Below are positions 1-12,340 of a stretch of DNA of 64,000 nt, piece after piece; within the stretch, counting starts at the first letter, position 1, and every line of letters begins with the position of its first letter. The notes under the pieces were generated by a model that did no database searches, had not been told where the DNA came from, and saw only the letters and a program-made list of their open reading frames with translations. The translations under genes were made by a program, and so were the position numbers. The stretch is from Litomosoides sigmodontis. Taxonomy: Eukaryota; Nematoda; Chromadorea; Rhabditida; Onchocercidae. Where the stretch lies: positions 1,989,001 through 2,053,000 of the forward strand of contig OY718807.1 in NCBI GenBank assembly GCA_963070105.1. The letters run 5' to 3'.

Positions 1-445
1 TTCGTCTTTTTTTCTTCATCGCTCTTGCTTACATTAAAATTATTAAAAGTGTTTAAATTTAAATGGGAAAAAAATCGGAAAAAACAATGAGATAAAGCAT
101 TCTGAGTGGTAATAGGCAATGTTCACTAACTGCTACATCGAACAAAATTTTCCATATCAATCAATTTTATCCTTCTCCTCTAGTCTATTCATATTCATTC
201 ACGTGAAGAGAGAGAAAGAGAGAGGGTGGCAAATCAAATGTTAACAATCGATGAGAGAGAGGGAGAGAAAGAGCAAGAAATGAGTAAATGTGAAGAAGCG
301 TATTTTTTTAAATGAATTCAATAATCCGTGAATCACTACTAATTACCTATTTTAAAAGTTAGAGGTAAGACTTAGAGATGGATAATTTATCAGCGGAACT
401 CTCTTACAATCACTATTAACTGATATTTTGATGTGCGCTGTCTGT

Positions 446-512
446 GCGTGTGTGTGTACATACCTACACACACACACACACATACACACATACACACACA
501 TACACACGTACA
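446..512. repeat. (TG)n/(CA)n microsatellite
   Basis: A short TG-rich run is followed by an interrupted CA run (CACACACATACACACA). This alternating purine-pyrimidine tract is typical of a dinucleotide microsatellite. Confidence 0.9.
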
Positions 513-708
513 TACGTCCACTGCCATAGCGGAACTGAATGAAAGAGGATCGAAAAACAGGTCAAGGGATGATGATACGTGCGTGCTATTTTTATATGAG
601 TTTATATGACTACTATAGTGCTGAGTGTTATGAACAAAAATTTCGTTTTTATTAAATGCATAAAATTTAAATAACTGAAAATGGAAAGGGCGCTAGCTAG
701 CTAAATAA

Positions 709-773
709 CCTCGTCCGATTTCATTTCAAAATATCCTTACTTTGTCTTTATTTTGAAATGAAATCGGACGAGG
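709..773. repeat. Perfect 25-bp inverted repeat (hairpin)
   Basis: The arm at 709-733 begins CCTCGTCCGATTTCATTTC, and 749-773 is its exact reverse complement, leaving a 15-nt loop. The arms carry more GC than the surrounding DNA. No coding or transposon context is visible. Confidence 0.9.
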
Positions 774-3290
774 AATAAAACTTCCGTTCAGTTGACAAAC
801 ATCTCTCTTCCTCTTTTCCTCTTTCTCCTTCTCTCTCTCTCTCTCTCACTTCGGTTATTCGATATGACAAAGTTCATAAAATGTATTTGCTTAAGGAACG
901 TTTACTCAGACTTGCTCATTTCAATGATTCGTATATATGACTCATATCCTAATACCAATGAATGAAGTAAACAATTGAAAATAAAATTGAAAAGTTAAAC
1001 AAGTGATATTTGCTAATACATTAGAAATTGGGAAGAGAGAAAGAAATACACACGCACATACGCAGAGAGAGAGGGAAAGAGGGAGAGAAAGAGAGTGATA
1101 AATTAAAAAAAAATTATTAAAGCATTCCGATGAATTTTACTTTTCAATCGTTTTTTTTTCTTTTTGACCTAATTTTTTATTTCCCATCAGTCTTACTGTC
1201 TTTTACTTGTCAGTATTAGCAATGATTAAGCCAATGATACTTATTAGTAATGATTAATTCAATAATCAGATAATAATGCATGAAGAGAAATCATCACATA
1301 TCTTTATGTTAACTGTGAATGTAATCATTTTCATTGAAAAGAAATTAGAAGAAATTGTCGCTTATGAAATTTGGGAAATAATAAGTGCAACGATGAAATA
1401 ACAAAAAGAGAGAGAGAAAGAGAGAGGAAGAGGGAAGGAGAAAAAGGGGGAGAGCGGAAAAAAGTTTTAAAAAAATCAAATTGCAGTTTGCGCATCTAAT
1501 ATTTCATCGATAAAGAATCAAAATAATCATTTAAATGGTATAAATTTGAAACGCTCATTTTAAGCATTCAAATTTAGTTGCACTGTTTTGCTGAAAAAAA
1601 AAGCAAAAAGAAATTTAGGAAAATTTTTCCTCCTCCTCTTTTTTAGTCATTCTTTGAGAAGTTGTTTGATGAGGAATGTCAGTTGTTCGTTTCCTCAGTA
1701 GTAGAATGAAATGAAATTTAGAATGCTTGCATAATAAGCTTACACGTATATCTCTCTTCTATCGCCGAACTTTGCGCGTCAATCACACTTACACTTTGAG
1801 CGCAATTGTCACGCCATTACGCAATTATCATATATTATTTATTTCGTACAAATTTAACACTAACTTTATGCTCACTAAAATACATGCAAATAATTTTTTT
1901 GTTGAAAAGAAACTGAGATAGAAAAAAAAATGAAATCAAAAATGCTGAAATGTGCGCATTTACTGAAGTGGGAAAAAATGAAAAGCAAAAATGTAAAAAT
2001 ATTCTTCGCTGTTTAACATTTGCGCCTAAACTGACCCGTTGCGGCTGATAGCAATGGGGAAAAAATGAAAAAAAAAATGATTGTCATCGAAGATTAGCTA
2101 AAGAATATCGGAAGCAAACGAACAGCTTTTTTTTTTGATTTTAATTTACAATCTCAACGAAGCACATCCATTGATGAATTTAAATGTTTTTGCAAAAATA
2201 TGTTTTTGGTTTAATTTTTGAATTTTTTTTCTTAGTGATAATTGTGGCAAATAATGTGCTTAGAGGTATTTATGCTTTGTTTTCACACTTTTGCTTAAAC
2301 TGTGCAATGGATTGTTTGTTTGCTTTGCAAAAGGATCGATCTCAGCTTAAAAATGAAGTTCAATGGAAAAAAAGGAAGAATTGAAATGACTCGAAAATCC
2401 AGCAATAGCAAAGGGATAATATGTGCGCAAAACTGAAATGAGTTGTTACACGGAATGTTCCTTTTCATGAAATTAAAAAATTTAACTTTAGGAATGAAGA
2501 ATTGTAACTAATTTTACAAAAATGGCATCATTTATCTTGTTACGTTCCTATCATTCAAATAATTAATCATCTAATTAGTGCGCTACATTGTTTTCGTTTA
2601 AATTTTCACTTTATTCGGATTGTACATTAATTATTAAACTGGCGAAATATAAATTGTGTAATTTTCTCACTTAGTCATTTACACTATTTGTAAGTTAATT
2701 TCACTCCAATTTTTGTCCCAATCATTTCACAAATTTCACATTTTAGGAATAATTATAAAAAGTGTAAACTACTACTCATTTACCTCATTTCCATCATCAC
2801 CATCTCAATTGATTTTTTTTTTTTTAAATTTTCGATGTAAAAGAAGGAATTAAAAAATGAATAATTGGAAGAGAGAAAAAAATTTGCTGTAAGATGAAAA
2901 AAAAAAGTGACATACTATTCTTAAATAGATCTAACGATGATTTATCATCCTTCTGGAATTTCTTGAATGCCATTTTTTAACGATGAATGATTGCGACATC
3001 CAGAACTGGCGCAACTGACAATTGCTAATTAAATTGTCAAACTGAAAATGAATCAATCCTTATTAGCAATACATTAATAGCTAAGAAGAAATGCATGGAA
3101 TTAGCCGTAACGTCAACAAGTTCTAATGAACAAAGTTCAATTTATCAACAAGCCGTCATTCGTCGTTACTACTAAACGTACTCGGTAAATAAGTAATGAT
3201 GGTGAATTTGTTTTGGATAAAAGATTGCTAAATGAAAGATCAATGATCAGAAATTGGTTGTTTAAATTATTAAGGTCACGTAAGTGTCTT

Positions 3291-3326
<36 letters not shown>

Positions 3327-5287
3327 GGAGATATATGAAATTGAATGGAAATTTTTTCACTCATTCTACGTCTTCTGAAAAGGAAGATCGTTCGACTCGT
3401 TCGATGACGTACATGGTTGTATAACTTCTTCCTCTTCTTTTTAGTTCTGTTATTAAACACGTGATCTGTTTTCCGTTACATAAGTTAGTAGTGTACGTGA
3501 AAATGAAAGAAGCGGTGAAACGAGTGAAAAACTTTTCGCGGAAACTCATACATTTAACGCTAGTAGCTACGTCATAATACGAAATTTCAAATGAAAATAA
3601 AATTTTAGTCGATTCCATTGTGCACTTAAAAACATAGATTACTGAAAAAAAATTGCATTTTTTGTAAATTAGTAGAATAAAAGTGCGCTTTACATTTGAA
3701 TATCGATGATGGTGGATTGAAGCAGGAAGTGGGAAAAAAAACGATAAAGTGATTAATTCCTGTAATATCGGTAATTACAAAATTAGATTTGTACGATCAA
3801 AAGAGCACAGACCACAAAAATGCAATTACCTAAATAATGATGATAATTGTTTCCTTTTTATTTATACATTTTTTAAATTTATGATGAAATTAATAGCGCT
3901 GTATTTGAGATTAAAAAAAAAACAAAAATTTTTTGCTAAAAACTTGCAAAATTCAGAAATTTAAAAAATTTTTTACGCATACATTTGTCATTTAATTAAT
4001 TCATTTTTTCTTTTTGCTACAACAATTACAAACACACACAACTGATGGCATTCATTTTGGCGAACTCTAGAACTGTTTCATTGATATTTAAAGTGTTAAC
4101 AGGTGGTGCAAAACGATTGGAATAATTCATTAATATTTAAAAAAAAAATTAAAAAAAGCAAAATTACACGTATTGTGGGAATTTGATTTGAAACGTCGGA
4201 TTGCAGCAAATGATTACAAAATGTACTTGATAGAACTGAAATGAAATTTCAATAGGCTGAAATGATATTTCATACTATCGAATTATCGACAATTTAATCA
4301 TAGGATATGATTAAACGAACTGGTTTGAAATGGACCAATCTTTCCCATCAAATGTAATATATAATTTTCAGCGAACCAACGAACTGTTTTAAATTGACGC
4401 AAGCAATTTTAGTTGCGATGAATTTTGCACCACGGAAATTAGCAGCGTGGATTAGTTAGCCTGGCAAAAATGATGAAATTCATTGTACAGAAATAGTTTT
4501 TAAGAAAAAAGTCGGCATCTGATTGCAAAGACAAAACAATAAATAGGGACTAATTACATTCACTAATTAACTCTTTTTCTCATACCTATTTCATCCTAAT
4601 AAAATCATTTCTCTGTGCATCTGTGTATGCCACGTGAATTACGCTTAACTGATTTACAATTTAAATCTAAATTGATATTTGCGTAAGTGGGCAAGCACAC
4701 TTAAAAATTTTGTTTTTATCAGAGTGCAGCATGCTTGTTTATCATCAGGAAATGCATACTTATCAGTAGATTGATGAATAGTGCAACATGAAACATTGCT
4801 AAATGACTAATCAGTGATTTGATGATTTAAAGAAAAAATCCCATCGATAAACAGTGACGGAAGGAGCGGAAAAGATAAAAGTGAATGAAATGAGTAAAAA
4901 ATGGAAAAAATTTTTTAAATATTTAAAAAAAAATACATGCAAAATATTGAAAGATGAAATTTTGCTTCGATCATTGCCTTTTTATTTTTCTCTTTTACCT
5001 CTCCACAAGTAGTGATTCCAATCGTTGATTTGTTGTTGTTGTTTGTTGTTTTTTTTCTTGCCATAAAACACTGTTTAACATATTGTTAGACAGGGAAAAT
5101 GAAAAACATATAAAGTTCCAGAGAGGAGGAAATTTGAATAAATAATTTGTGATGGAAAAAAAATTGGTTGAGAAGAATTTTCACAAATAATTATTGTGAA
5201 CATGGCTACTAATAAATGAAGCATAAATCTATTACAAATTAATAAATAAGTCTGTGTGCGTGCGAACAGAACGATAGCGAAAGGCAA

Positions 5288-5318
<31 letters not shown>

Positions 5319-5445
5319 CTGGCGGGTGCGTTATTACTTACCAATTATTAGATACTGTATTACCATTACTTATCAGCTATCAGATATGCGTCTCGGTATT
5401 ACTTACACTGATAAGTGCAATAAGTAGTTATCGGTCATTATGTCC

Positions 5446-5890
5446 ATGTCCATCTGAAAGTTCCTTTCTCAAATCAAATTCATATGTAAGTACTTAGAAA
5501 CAAAAGAAAAAAAAAAGAAAACCTCAAAACACACGTACGTATACATACGTATACGTACGCTTAGATCAGGCAAATAAGTGCATCATCTGTTAGCTCTCAA
5601 TGAAACATCTTTATCAATTTCAATCTCAAAGATTAGCGTAACACATGTAGGAATGTAAGCAAAAAAAAAAGTTACACATTACGAAGCATTAAAAATGACA
5701 ACACAATATTTTAGCAAACATTACGTACGACAGCTCTTCAATTGTTTTTTTTTTTGAAAGAAGAAAAATTTGAATAAGTAGAATTTTGATAAGAACGGTG
5801 AGGGAAGGACAAATGAATAATGCAGGAGAAAAAAGTCCATTGGACATTTGAATGTCCATCTGAAAGTTCCTTTCTCAGATCAAATTCATA
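5446..5890 (+). repeat. 39-bp direct repeat pair
   Basis: Bases 5446-5484 and 5852-5890 are identical over 39 bp except for one A/G change (CAAATC versus CAGATC). Both begin ATGTCCATCTGAAAGTTCC. The copies are 406 bp apart. No flanking inverted repeats identify a transposon. Confidence 0.9.
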
Positions 5891-6733
5891 CAAAAAAAAA
5901 AGAAAAAAAACTGACTGATTAACACAACGGAAAAAAAAAGTGGAAAGATGAATGGTACAATTAATTGACAGCTATAATTGCCACTGAAATTGTTAGTAGT
6001 CGCGGATTTGATGTTCCACTGAACCGAAATCATTTCATTTTGATAAAATCGTTAAAAAGAAGTACCGATATATAGGCCAAAATGTGCCTGTATATTTTAG
6101 ATTTTTTTCTCTCTTTATCTCTTTCTCTCCATATTTCTCCCTTTCTCTTTCTCTCTCTCTCTGGCTCTCCAGTTTTCCTTGTGGCAATAGTGTATTATTG
6201 GGAGACTTTTTTTGTGATTTTTTTTTTGTATAAAAAACTAAAAGAAAAATTACCAATTATAAAAAAAAGCCTTTTGCTCAACAAAGAAAATATTCAAGAA
6301 ATTAACGAAATTAGGTAAAATAAGCATGAATTTAAGTAAACAAGTATGAATGTGAATGTGTTTAAATTTCAAAAAGTTAATAAAAATTAGTGGTTAATAC
6401 TCCAATGCATTTTTATTGTTTTAGTTCGAACAGAGTGAAAATTACTATTTTAGTCGCATTCAAATAGTTCTTACTGTTAATTAATTTCGCTTAAATTGAT
6501 AGTTGAAATTTGATTAATTAAGAATAGAATGTGTTAAAGGCATAAATTTAATATGCTAGTGAAAATTGCAGAAGGAATAGTTTTCTTTTTTTTCAAAAAA
6601 AAAAAACGGGCACATATGTATAAGAAGACTTTTGTGCGATGGATAAGTGAAAAAGTATTTCTTGGAGGAAAGCGAGAGAACCTTTTTTTATTTAATTTTT
6701 CTGCCTGATGTTTGATCATTTATTTTAGGATCA

Positions 6734-6796
6734 CAGAGAGAGAGAGAGAGTGAGAGAGAGAGGGGAATGGGAGGAGGAGGAGGAGGAGGAGGAGGA
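6734..6796. repeat. (GA)n followed by (GGA)n
   Basis: A dinucleotide GA run passes into a GGAGGA trinucleotide run on the plus strand. This pure purine tract can form triplex (H-) DNA. Confidence 0.9.
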
Positions 6797-6949
6797 GAGA
6801 GGAAATGAAGTAAAAGAGAAAGTAAAGATGGTTGATTAAAGGACACTGTTTATTTTTCAGCAAAATGATTGATGAGTTTTCATGTTGGTCTTCGATGTTT
6901 TCATGAAAACTTGAGATGATTGACTGGTTGCTTGCATGGATGGATGAAA

Positions 6950-7110
6950 AGGAACGGAACGGAATAGAATGGAATGAACTGAAATGGAAGAAAATAAAAT
7001 GGAATTGAATGGGTAGGGATGAAATCAAATGAAGTGGAACGAAATGAAGTGAAATGGAATGGAATGGAATGAATCGAAATGGAATAAAAGGAAATGAAAT
7101 GGAATGAGAT
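6950..7110 (+). repeat. Degenerate GGAAT/GAAAT pentamer-like repeat
   Basis: About 160 bp consist largely of variants of GGAAT, GAAAT and GGAAC, including three successive GGAAT units around 7056. It is an imperfect, purine-rich short-unit satellite. Confidence 0.8.
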
Positions 7111-8922
7111 GCATTGATGATTGGTTTTTAATTTTTAATGACATTTTTTCATTGCAAAATAACAGCTAACTAAGAAAACGCATTAGAACATCAAAAAAAG
7201 GAAGTAAAAAAAAAAGAAGCAAACTCATCAGCTCTTCAGCAAAAAAAAAAGAACAAACAAATAAACGAACTTTGAATTAAATTTAAATATCAGATGAAAT
7301 CGTTTCTATCACACCACGGTGCTATGATAAAGCTAATGAAGTTCATTGGTAAGAATGCAAAAAATTTGAATAGCAACGAATTTATACTTCATAGCAACAA
7401 AATAAACAACGAATTATCGGTCTTAATGAATCATTTAATTAATTTTAATTACTATCAAATTGCGCTTTTTCAACTGACTCATTCATTTCGTATTAAATGA
7501 GCAATGAGTTGAAGTTTTGCATTTAGCAAAAAAAGATCATGCAAAAATTGCAAATTAAATTTAAAAGAAAAAAAAAGAAATTATACATGCGATCTTTCTC
7601 CAATCTCGCTCCTGCCTTTAACTTGTTACAGATTCTGAAATAAAATTTGTGTTAAAATTCGAAAACAATTAAAATAATTAACTGATGGAAAATTCTGAAA
7701 TAACCGGAACGGCTGCTACATTTGTAAATGTTGTTGATGACAACTTTTAATTGTGCAATTTCACATTCCTATCATTCCCACTGTTTTTCAGTGTTCAATT
7801 TCGCTAACATCACATTCTCTCATCTCATACAGATAGTTTTTGAAAGAATTAAAAAAGGAAAGGGCAAAAAAAGAGGCTAAATTATTCCACTACTGTCACC
7901 AATATGACGATCAACTTTTTCATCAATTTCTCATGCAACATTTCAAATTTGAATTGAAGCTGTTTGAAATTTCTAAATTATGTTCTTCGCTACGATCACT
8001 TCATGCATTTTAATTGTGCAATGCAAAGTATAATTTAAAATTATAAAATTTTCAAAAAGAACAATATAAAAAAAGGGAATTTGGGCGAGAAAAAGATATG
8101 GCGTTTACAGTGGAAATGAAACCATTCTTAAATGCTTTCGAAGTTATTTACATTTAAAGCTTTGCCATTATTTGTCATTTGCTTCTTTTTTTTTCTTTTC
8201 ATTTTTTCTCCTTCCCCTCTCTCTCTCTCTCCCTCTCTCTCTTCCTCTCTCCTTAAAAAAAATGTTGTTGGCGAAGAAAAGCGATAGAACAGTATTTAAC
8301 GCATATGCGTTTTCACAACTACAGCTGCCATCAGCACCACACTACTTTCCGCTGTTCATATCAATGAACAGAAGAATTTGAGTGAAATTAAATTTCCATC
8401 TCTCATCAATTATCCTATCGTACGATTCGTATTCTATCAAAAATATCCTTTAACTTTTATTTTAATCTAGAATTTACAACTAATCAATCTCTTAAATTTT
8501 TAAATTCAAAAAAAAATATGAATATCAATGAATATTTAAAAAATTACAGATAACTAACTAACTGCAGCAGACGTTGCTTACAAATGTGCAAGAAAAGAAG
8601 CTATCAATAACACTTCCTTATCACATCGTTTACGCATTATAAATTCATATCAATAAATAAACATCAATTGTAATGGAAATTTACCACTTCCAAATTTAAA
8701 CAACTAACACTTATCACTTTCAAATTTAAATAATTCAAATTTATCACTTATCACTGAAATCATTCGCCTAAATGAAACTATTAATTGGTATGCGTGGCGA
8801 TGTGAATGTGATTGATAAAGATCAGTGGTTGCGTTCGATGACAATTACAACCTTTTTCTTATCAGACAAATCATAACATTTTACTGCAGCATAACCGATC
8901 ACACCAATTCGTTCAGTTCATG

Positions 8923-8993
8923 CAACTAACTTATCTAACTTACAACTAACTTATCTAACTTACAACTAACTTATCTAACTTACAACTAACTTA
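8923..8993 (+). repeat. 20-bp tandem repeat, about 3.5 copies
   Basis: The unit CAACTAACTTATCTAACTTA is repeated exactly three times and starts a fourth copy. The unit itself contains the half-repeat CTAACTTA. Confidence 0.95.
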
Positions 8994-9532
8994 AGTTCCA
9001 TGTTTTATCAGCCGTTGTGATTAACTATTACTACTGGGCACATCACCACCCATACATATTATGCAAAAAAAATAATATAATTAAAATTAGCTAGAAAAAA
9101 ATAAAATATAAAAATATAAGATAATATGTTTGGTTAGAAAAATACAAAAGATTAAGTAATACAACAAAAATTGGTTAAGCGAAAATGGAAATTTCATTTT
9201 CAGTGTTACGTTAGTATCAGAGTTAAGTGGAAGCTTTTAGCATTTATTGTACATGATAATTTCGTAAAAAAAAAATTTTTTTTGGATTATATATGAACGA
9301 GCATTTGAGTAAACTGATCATTGATCATTAAACCCAAAATAACAATGAAAAGAACTTAGAAGATGGCGCACGACAGATGAGAAAGCATAAATGGTTTCAT
9401 TTTTCAGTAGAAAAAAAAGGAAGGGTACATATTTTCCCAAATCACAACAAACAATAACAGCAATCACAATGAGGGCATTAATAATAACAGTAAGAACCAT
9501 AATGACAACCAAATTACAATAAATAACAAAAG

Positions 9533-9724
9533 TTAATAATAATAAATAAAATAATAAATAATAAATGGTAAATAATAAATAATAAATAAGTAATAAATAA
9601 TAAATAAGTAATAAATAATAAATAATAAATAAATAATAAATAAACAATAAATAAATAATAAATAAATAATAAATAAATAATAAATAAATAATAAATAAAT
9701 AATAAATAAATAATAAATAAATAA

Positions 9725-9756
<32 letters not shown>

Positions 9757-10290
9757 AAATAAATAATAAATAAATAATAAATAAATAATAAATAAATAAT
9801 AAATAAATAATAAATAAATAATAAATAAATAATAAATAAATAATAAATAAATAATAAATAAATAATAAATAAATAATAAATAATAAATAAATTAAATAAT
9901 AAATAATAAATAAATAATAAATAAAAAATAATAAATAGTAAATAAATAATAAAAAATAATTAATAAAGAACAAATAATAAATAACAAATAATAAATAACA
10001 AATAATAAATAACAAATAATAAATAACAAATAATAAATAACAAATAATAAATAACAAATAATAAATAACAAATAATAAATAACAAATAATAAATAACAAA
10101 TAATAAATAACAAATAATAAATAACAAATAATAAATAACAAATAATAAATAACAAATAATAAATAACAAATAATAAATAACAAATAATAAATAACAAATA
10201 ATAAATAACAAATAATAAATAACAAATAATAAATAACAAATAATAAATAACAAATAATAAATAACAAGTAATGAATAATAATAATAATAA
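9533..10290. repeat. AT-rich satellite with 11-bp and 14-bp periods
   Basis: The first part (about 9627-9895) repeats an 11-bp AAATAATAAAT-like unit. The second part (9971-10264) has 21 consecutive copies of the 14-bp unit CAAATAATAAATAA. Minus-strand reading gives long Leu/Ile/Tyr ORFs that are artefacts of the repeat. Confidence 0.95.
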
Positions 10291-10639
10291 ATAGTAATAA
10301 ATTAGTAGTAGTGCTGATAGTGCTAATGGGTGATGTGCGCTTCAGTTTGCAAAATGGGATCGTTCACATTGGTGTTTGATCGCTAATTTCATCTTTCTAA
10401 CTCTCAGGAAAGAAGTGGAAGGGTAGGAAAGAGGGAGAGAGAGAGAGAGAGAGAGAGAAGGGTTCAAGTTTTGGGTTTGTGAAGGAGGAAGTGTCATGAC
10501 TTGTGATGTACATAAATAAACAAGGATGTGAGCACTATGCGCGGATGCTAAATCAACGGATGAATGGATGGAGAATGAGTGATTCACATACCTGGGGACG
10601 AGGGACGCTTCACCTAACTTTTATCTTATTCAACTTACT

Positions 10640-10674
10640 TTACCTACCTACCTACCTACCTACTTACCTACTTA
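10640..10674 (+). repeat. (CTAC)n tetranucleotide repeat
   Basis: A run of CTAC/CTTAC units lies at the edge of an AC-TT-rich stretch. It is a short simple repeat with no gene context. Confidence 0.8.
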
Positions 10675-11739
10675 CTTAACGTTTCAATTCATCATTTAAT
10701 CACTTTCAATATTTTTAAATTGAAGAAAAAAAGAGGAGGGAACGAAGACGCTTAGTGCTTTATTTTTCATTTGGAAACGTTTCAAAAAAGCAACATTTTT
10801 TTACCTAAAAAAATTGAAAAAAACGAAAGTAATTTATTTGGCATAATAAAAAAAAGAGGTATTTCATGCAATAAAAAACAGTTGAAACGCACTTTTTTCC
10901 ATTTAATTCAAACAAATTCGATCATTTCCAAAATGGAAAAAAATTTGAATTTATTCTCCGCCCAAATGTAGGAAAATTTTTTTTTTTGAAACATCGATCA
11001 ATCAATAAATCTTTTCATTCCAGTTTTTATATGAGTTCTATGTGTGTTGTTAATTAAATCAGTCAACTAATTAATTAATGAAATTATTTATTAACAAAAA
11101 TTAATGAAATTATTTATTAACAAAGAATTTTGTTACGATACAACATTTAAAATATGAATGGGAATGAGAGGAGAGGGGGAAAATTTTATTTTAGGAGAGA
11201 AGGAGAGGAGGAGAGAGGGATGGGATGTGAAAGGAAAAAAAGAGCATTCATAAAAGACAAAAGAATAATTTGACATTTGAAGTGGAAGGAAGGCAATATC
11301 GATATTTTCGATAATAATTCCTCGAATAATCTCATCTGCACGGAAGCACCGCTACTTTTCCCCTTGAAATTATCCGCCTACCATCGTCACCCTCACGGCG
11401 AACTGACAATGGCACTTCTTCATCGAAATTTCGCTGATAATTTCCTGTCGTGCAAGTTGCGCTTTACGATAAACAACAACAACAACAACAACATAATAAG
11501 TAGTGATAGCAATTAAGTGATAAGTAACGATAATGAGTCGCAGTAGTAATCGGCAATAACTAATAAGCATTTGCATTAAGTAATGATGATAATCAATGAT
11601 AGGTAATAGCAGCATATCAACAGTAAGTAACAATAGCAAATAATAGAAAGTAGTGGTGAGTAATCACTATTAGTGAAATTAACAGTAACAAAGTAAAAGT
11701 AAGAAATAATGATTGTTGATAAGTAATAACTTTATTAAT

Positions 11740-12340
11740 GAATAAGTAATTTCATAATAATAATAATAATAATAATTAATGATAATAATTAATAATAATA
11801 ACTAATAATAATAATCAATAATAATAATTAATAATAATTAATAAAAATAATTAATAATAATAATTAATAATAAATAATAGCAATTAATAATAAATAATAA
11901 TAATAATAATAATTAATAATAATATGATAATAATTAATAATAATTATTATTATTAATAATAATATAATAATAATTAATAATAATTAATAATAATTAATAA
12001 TAATTAATAATAATTAATAATAATTAATAATAATTAATAATAATTAATAATAATTAATAATAATTAATAATAATTAATAATAATTAATAATAATTAATAA
12101 TAATTAATAATAATTAATAATAATTAATAATAATTAATAATAATTAATAATAATTAATAATAATTAATAATAATTAATAATAATTAATAATAATTAATAA
12201 TAATTAATAATAATTAATAATAATTAATAATAATTAATAATAATAATAATTAATAATAATTAATAATAATAATTAATAATAATTAACAATAATAATAATT
12301 AATAATAATTAATAATAATAATAATAATAATAAATCAGTA
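11740..12340. repeat. TAATTAATAA satellite
   Basis: The array consists almost only of A and T. The core 11971-12240 is 27 perfect copies of the 10-bp unit TAATTAATAA, flanked by irregular TAA/ATTA repeats. It lies 1.5 kb from the 14-bp array. Confidence 0.95.

Noticed and set aside
9533..10267. 244-codon minus-strand ORF rich in Leu, Ile and Tyr
   Set aside because: It is a direct reading of the AT-only satellite: the 11- and 14-bp units lack stop codons on that strand. Two overlapping frames give the same kind of product.
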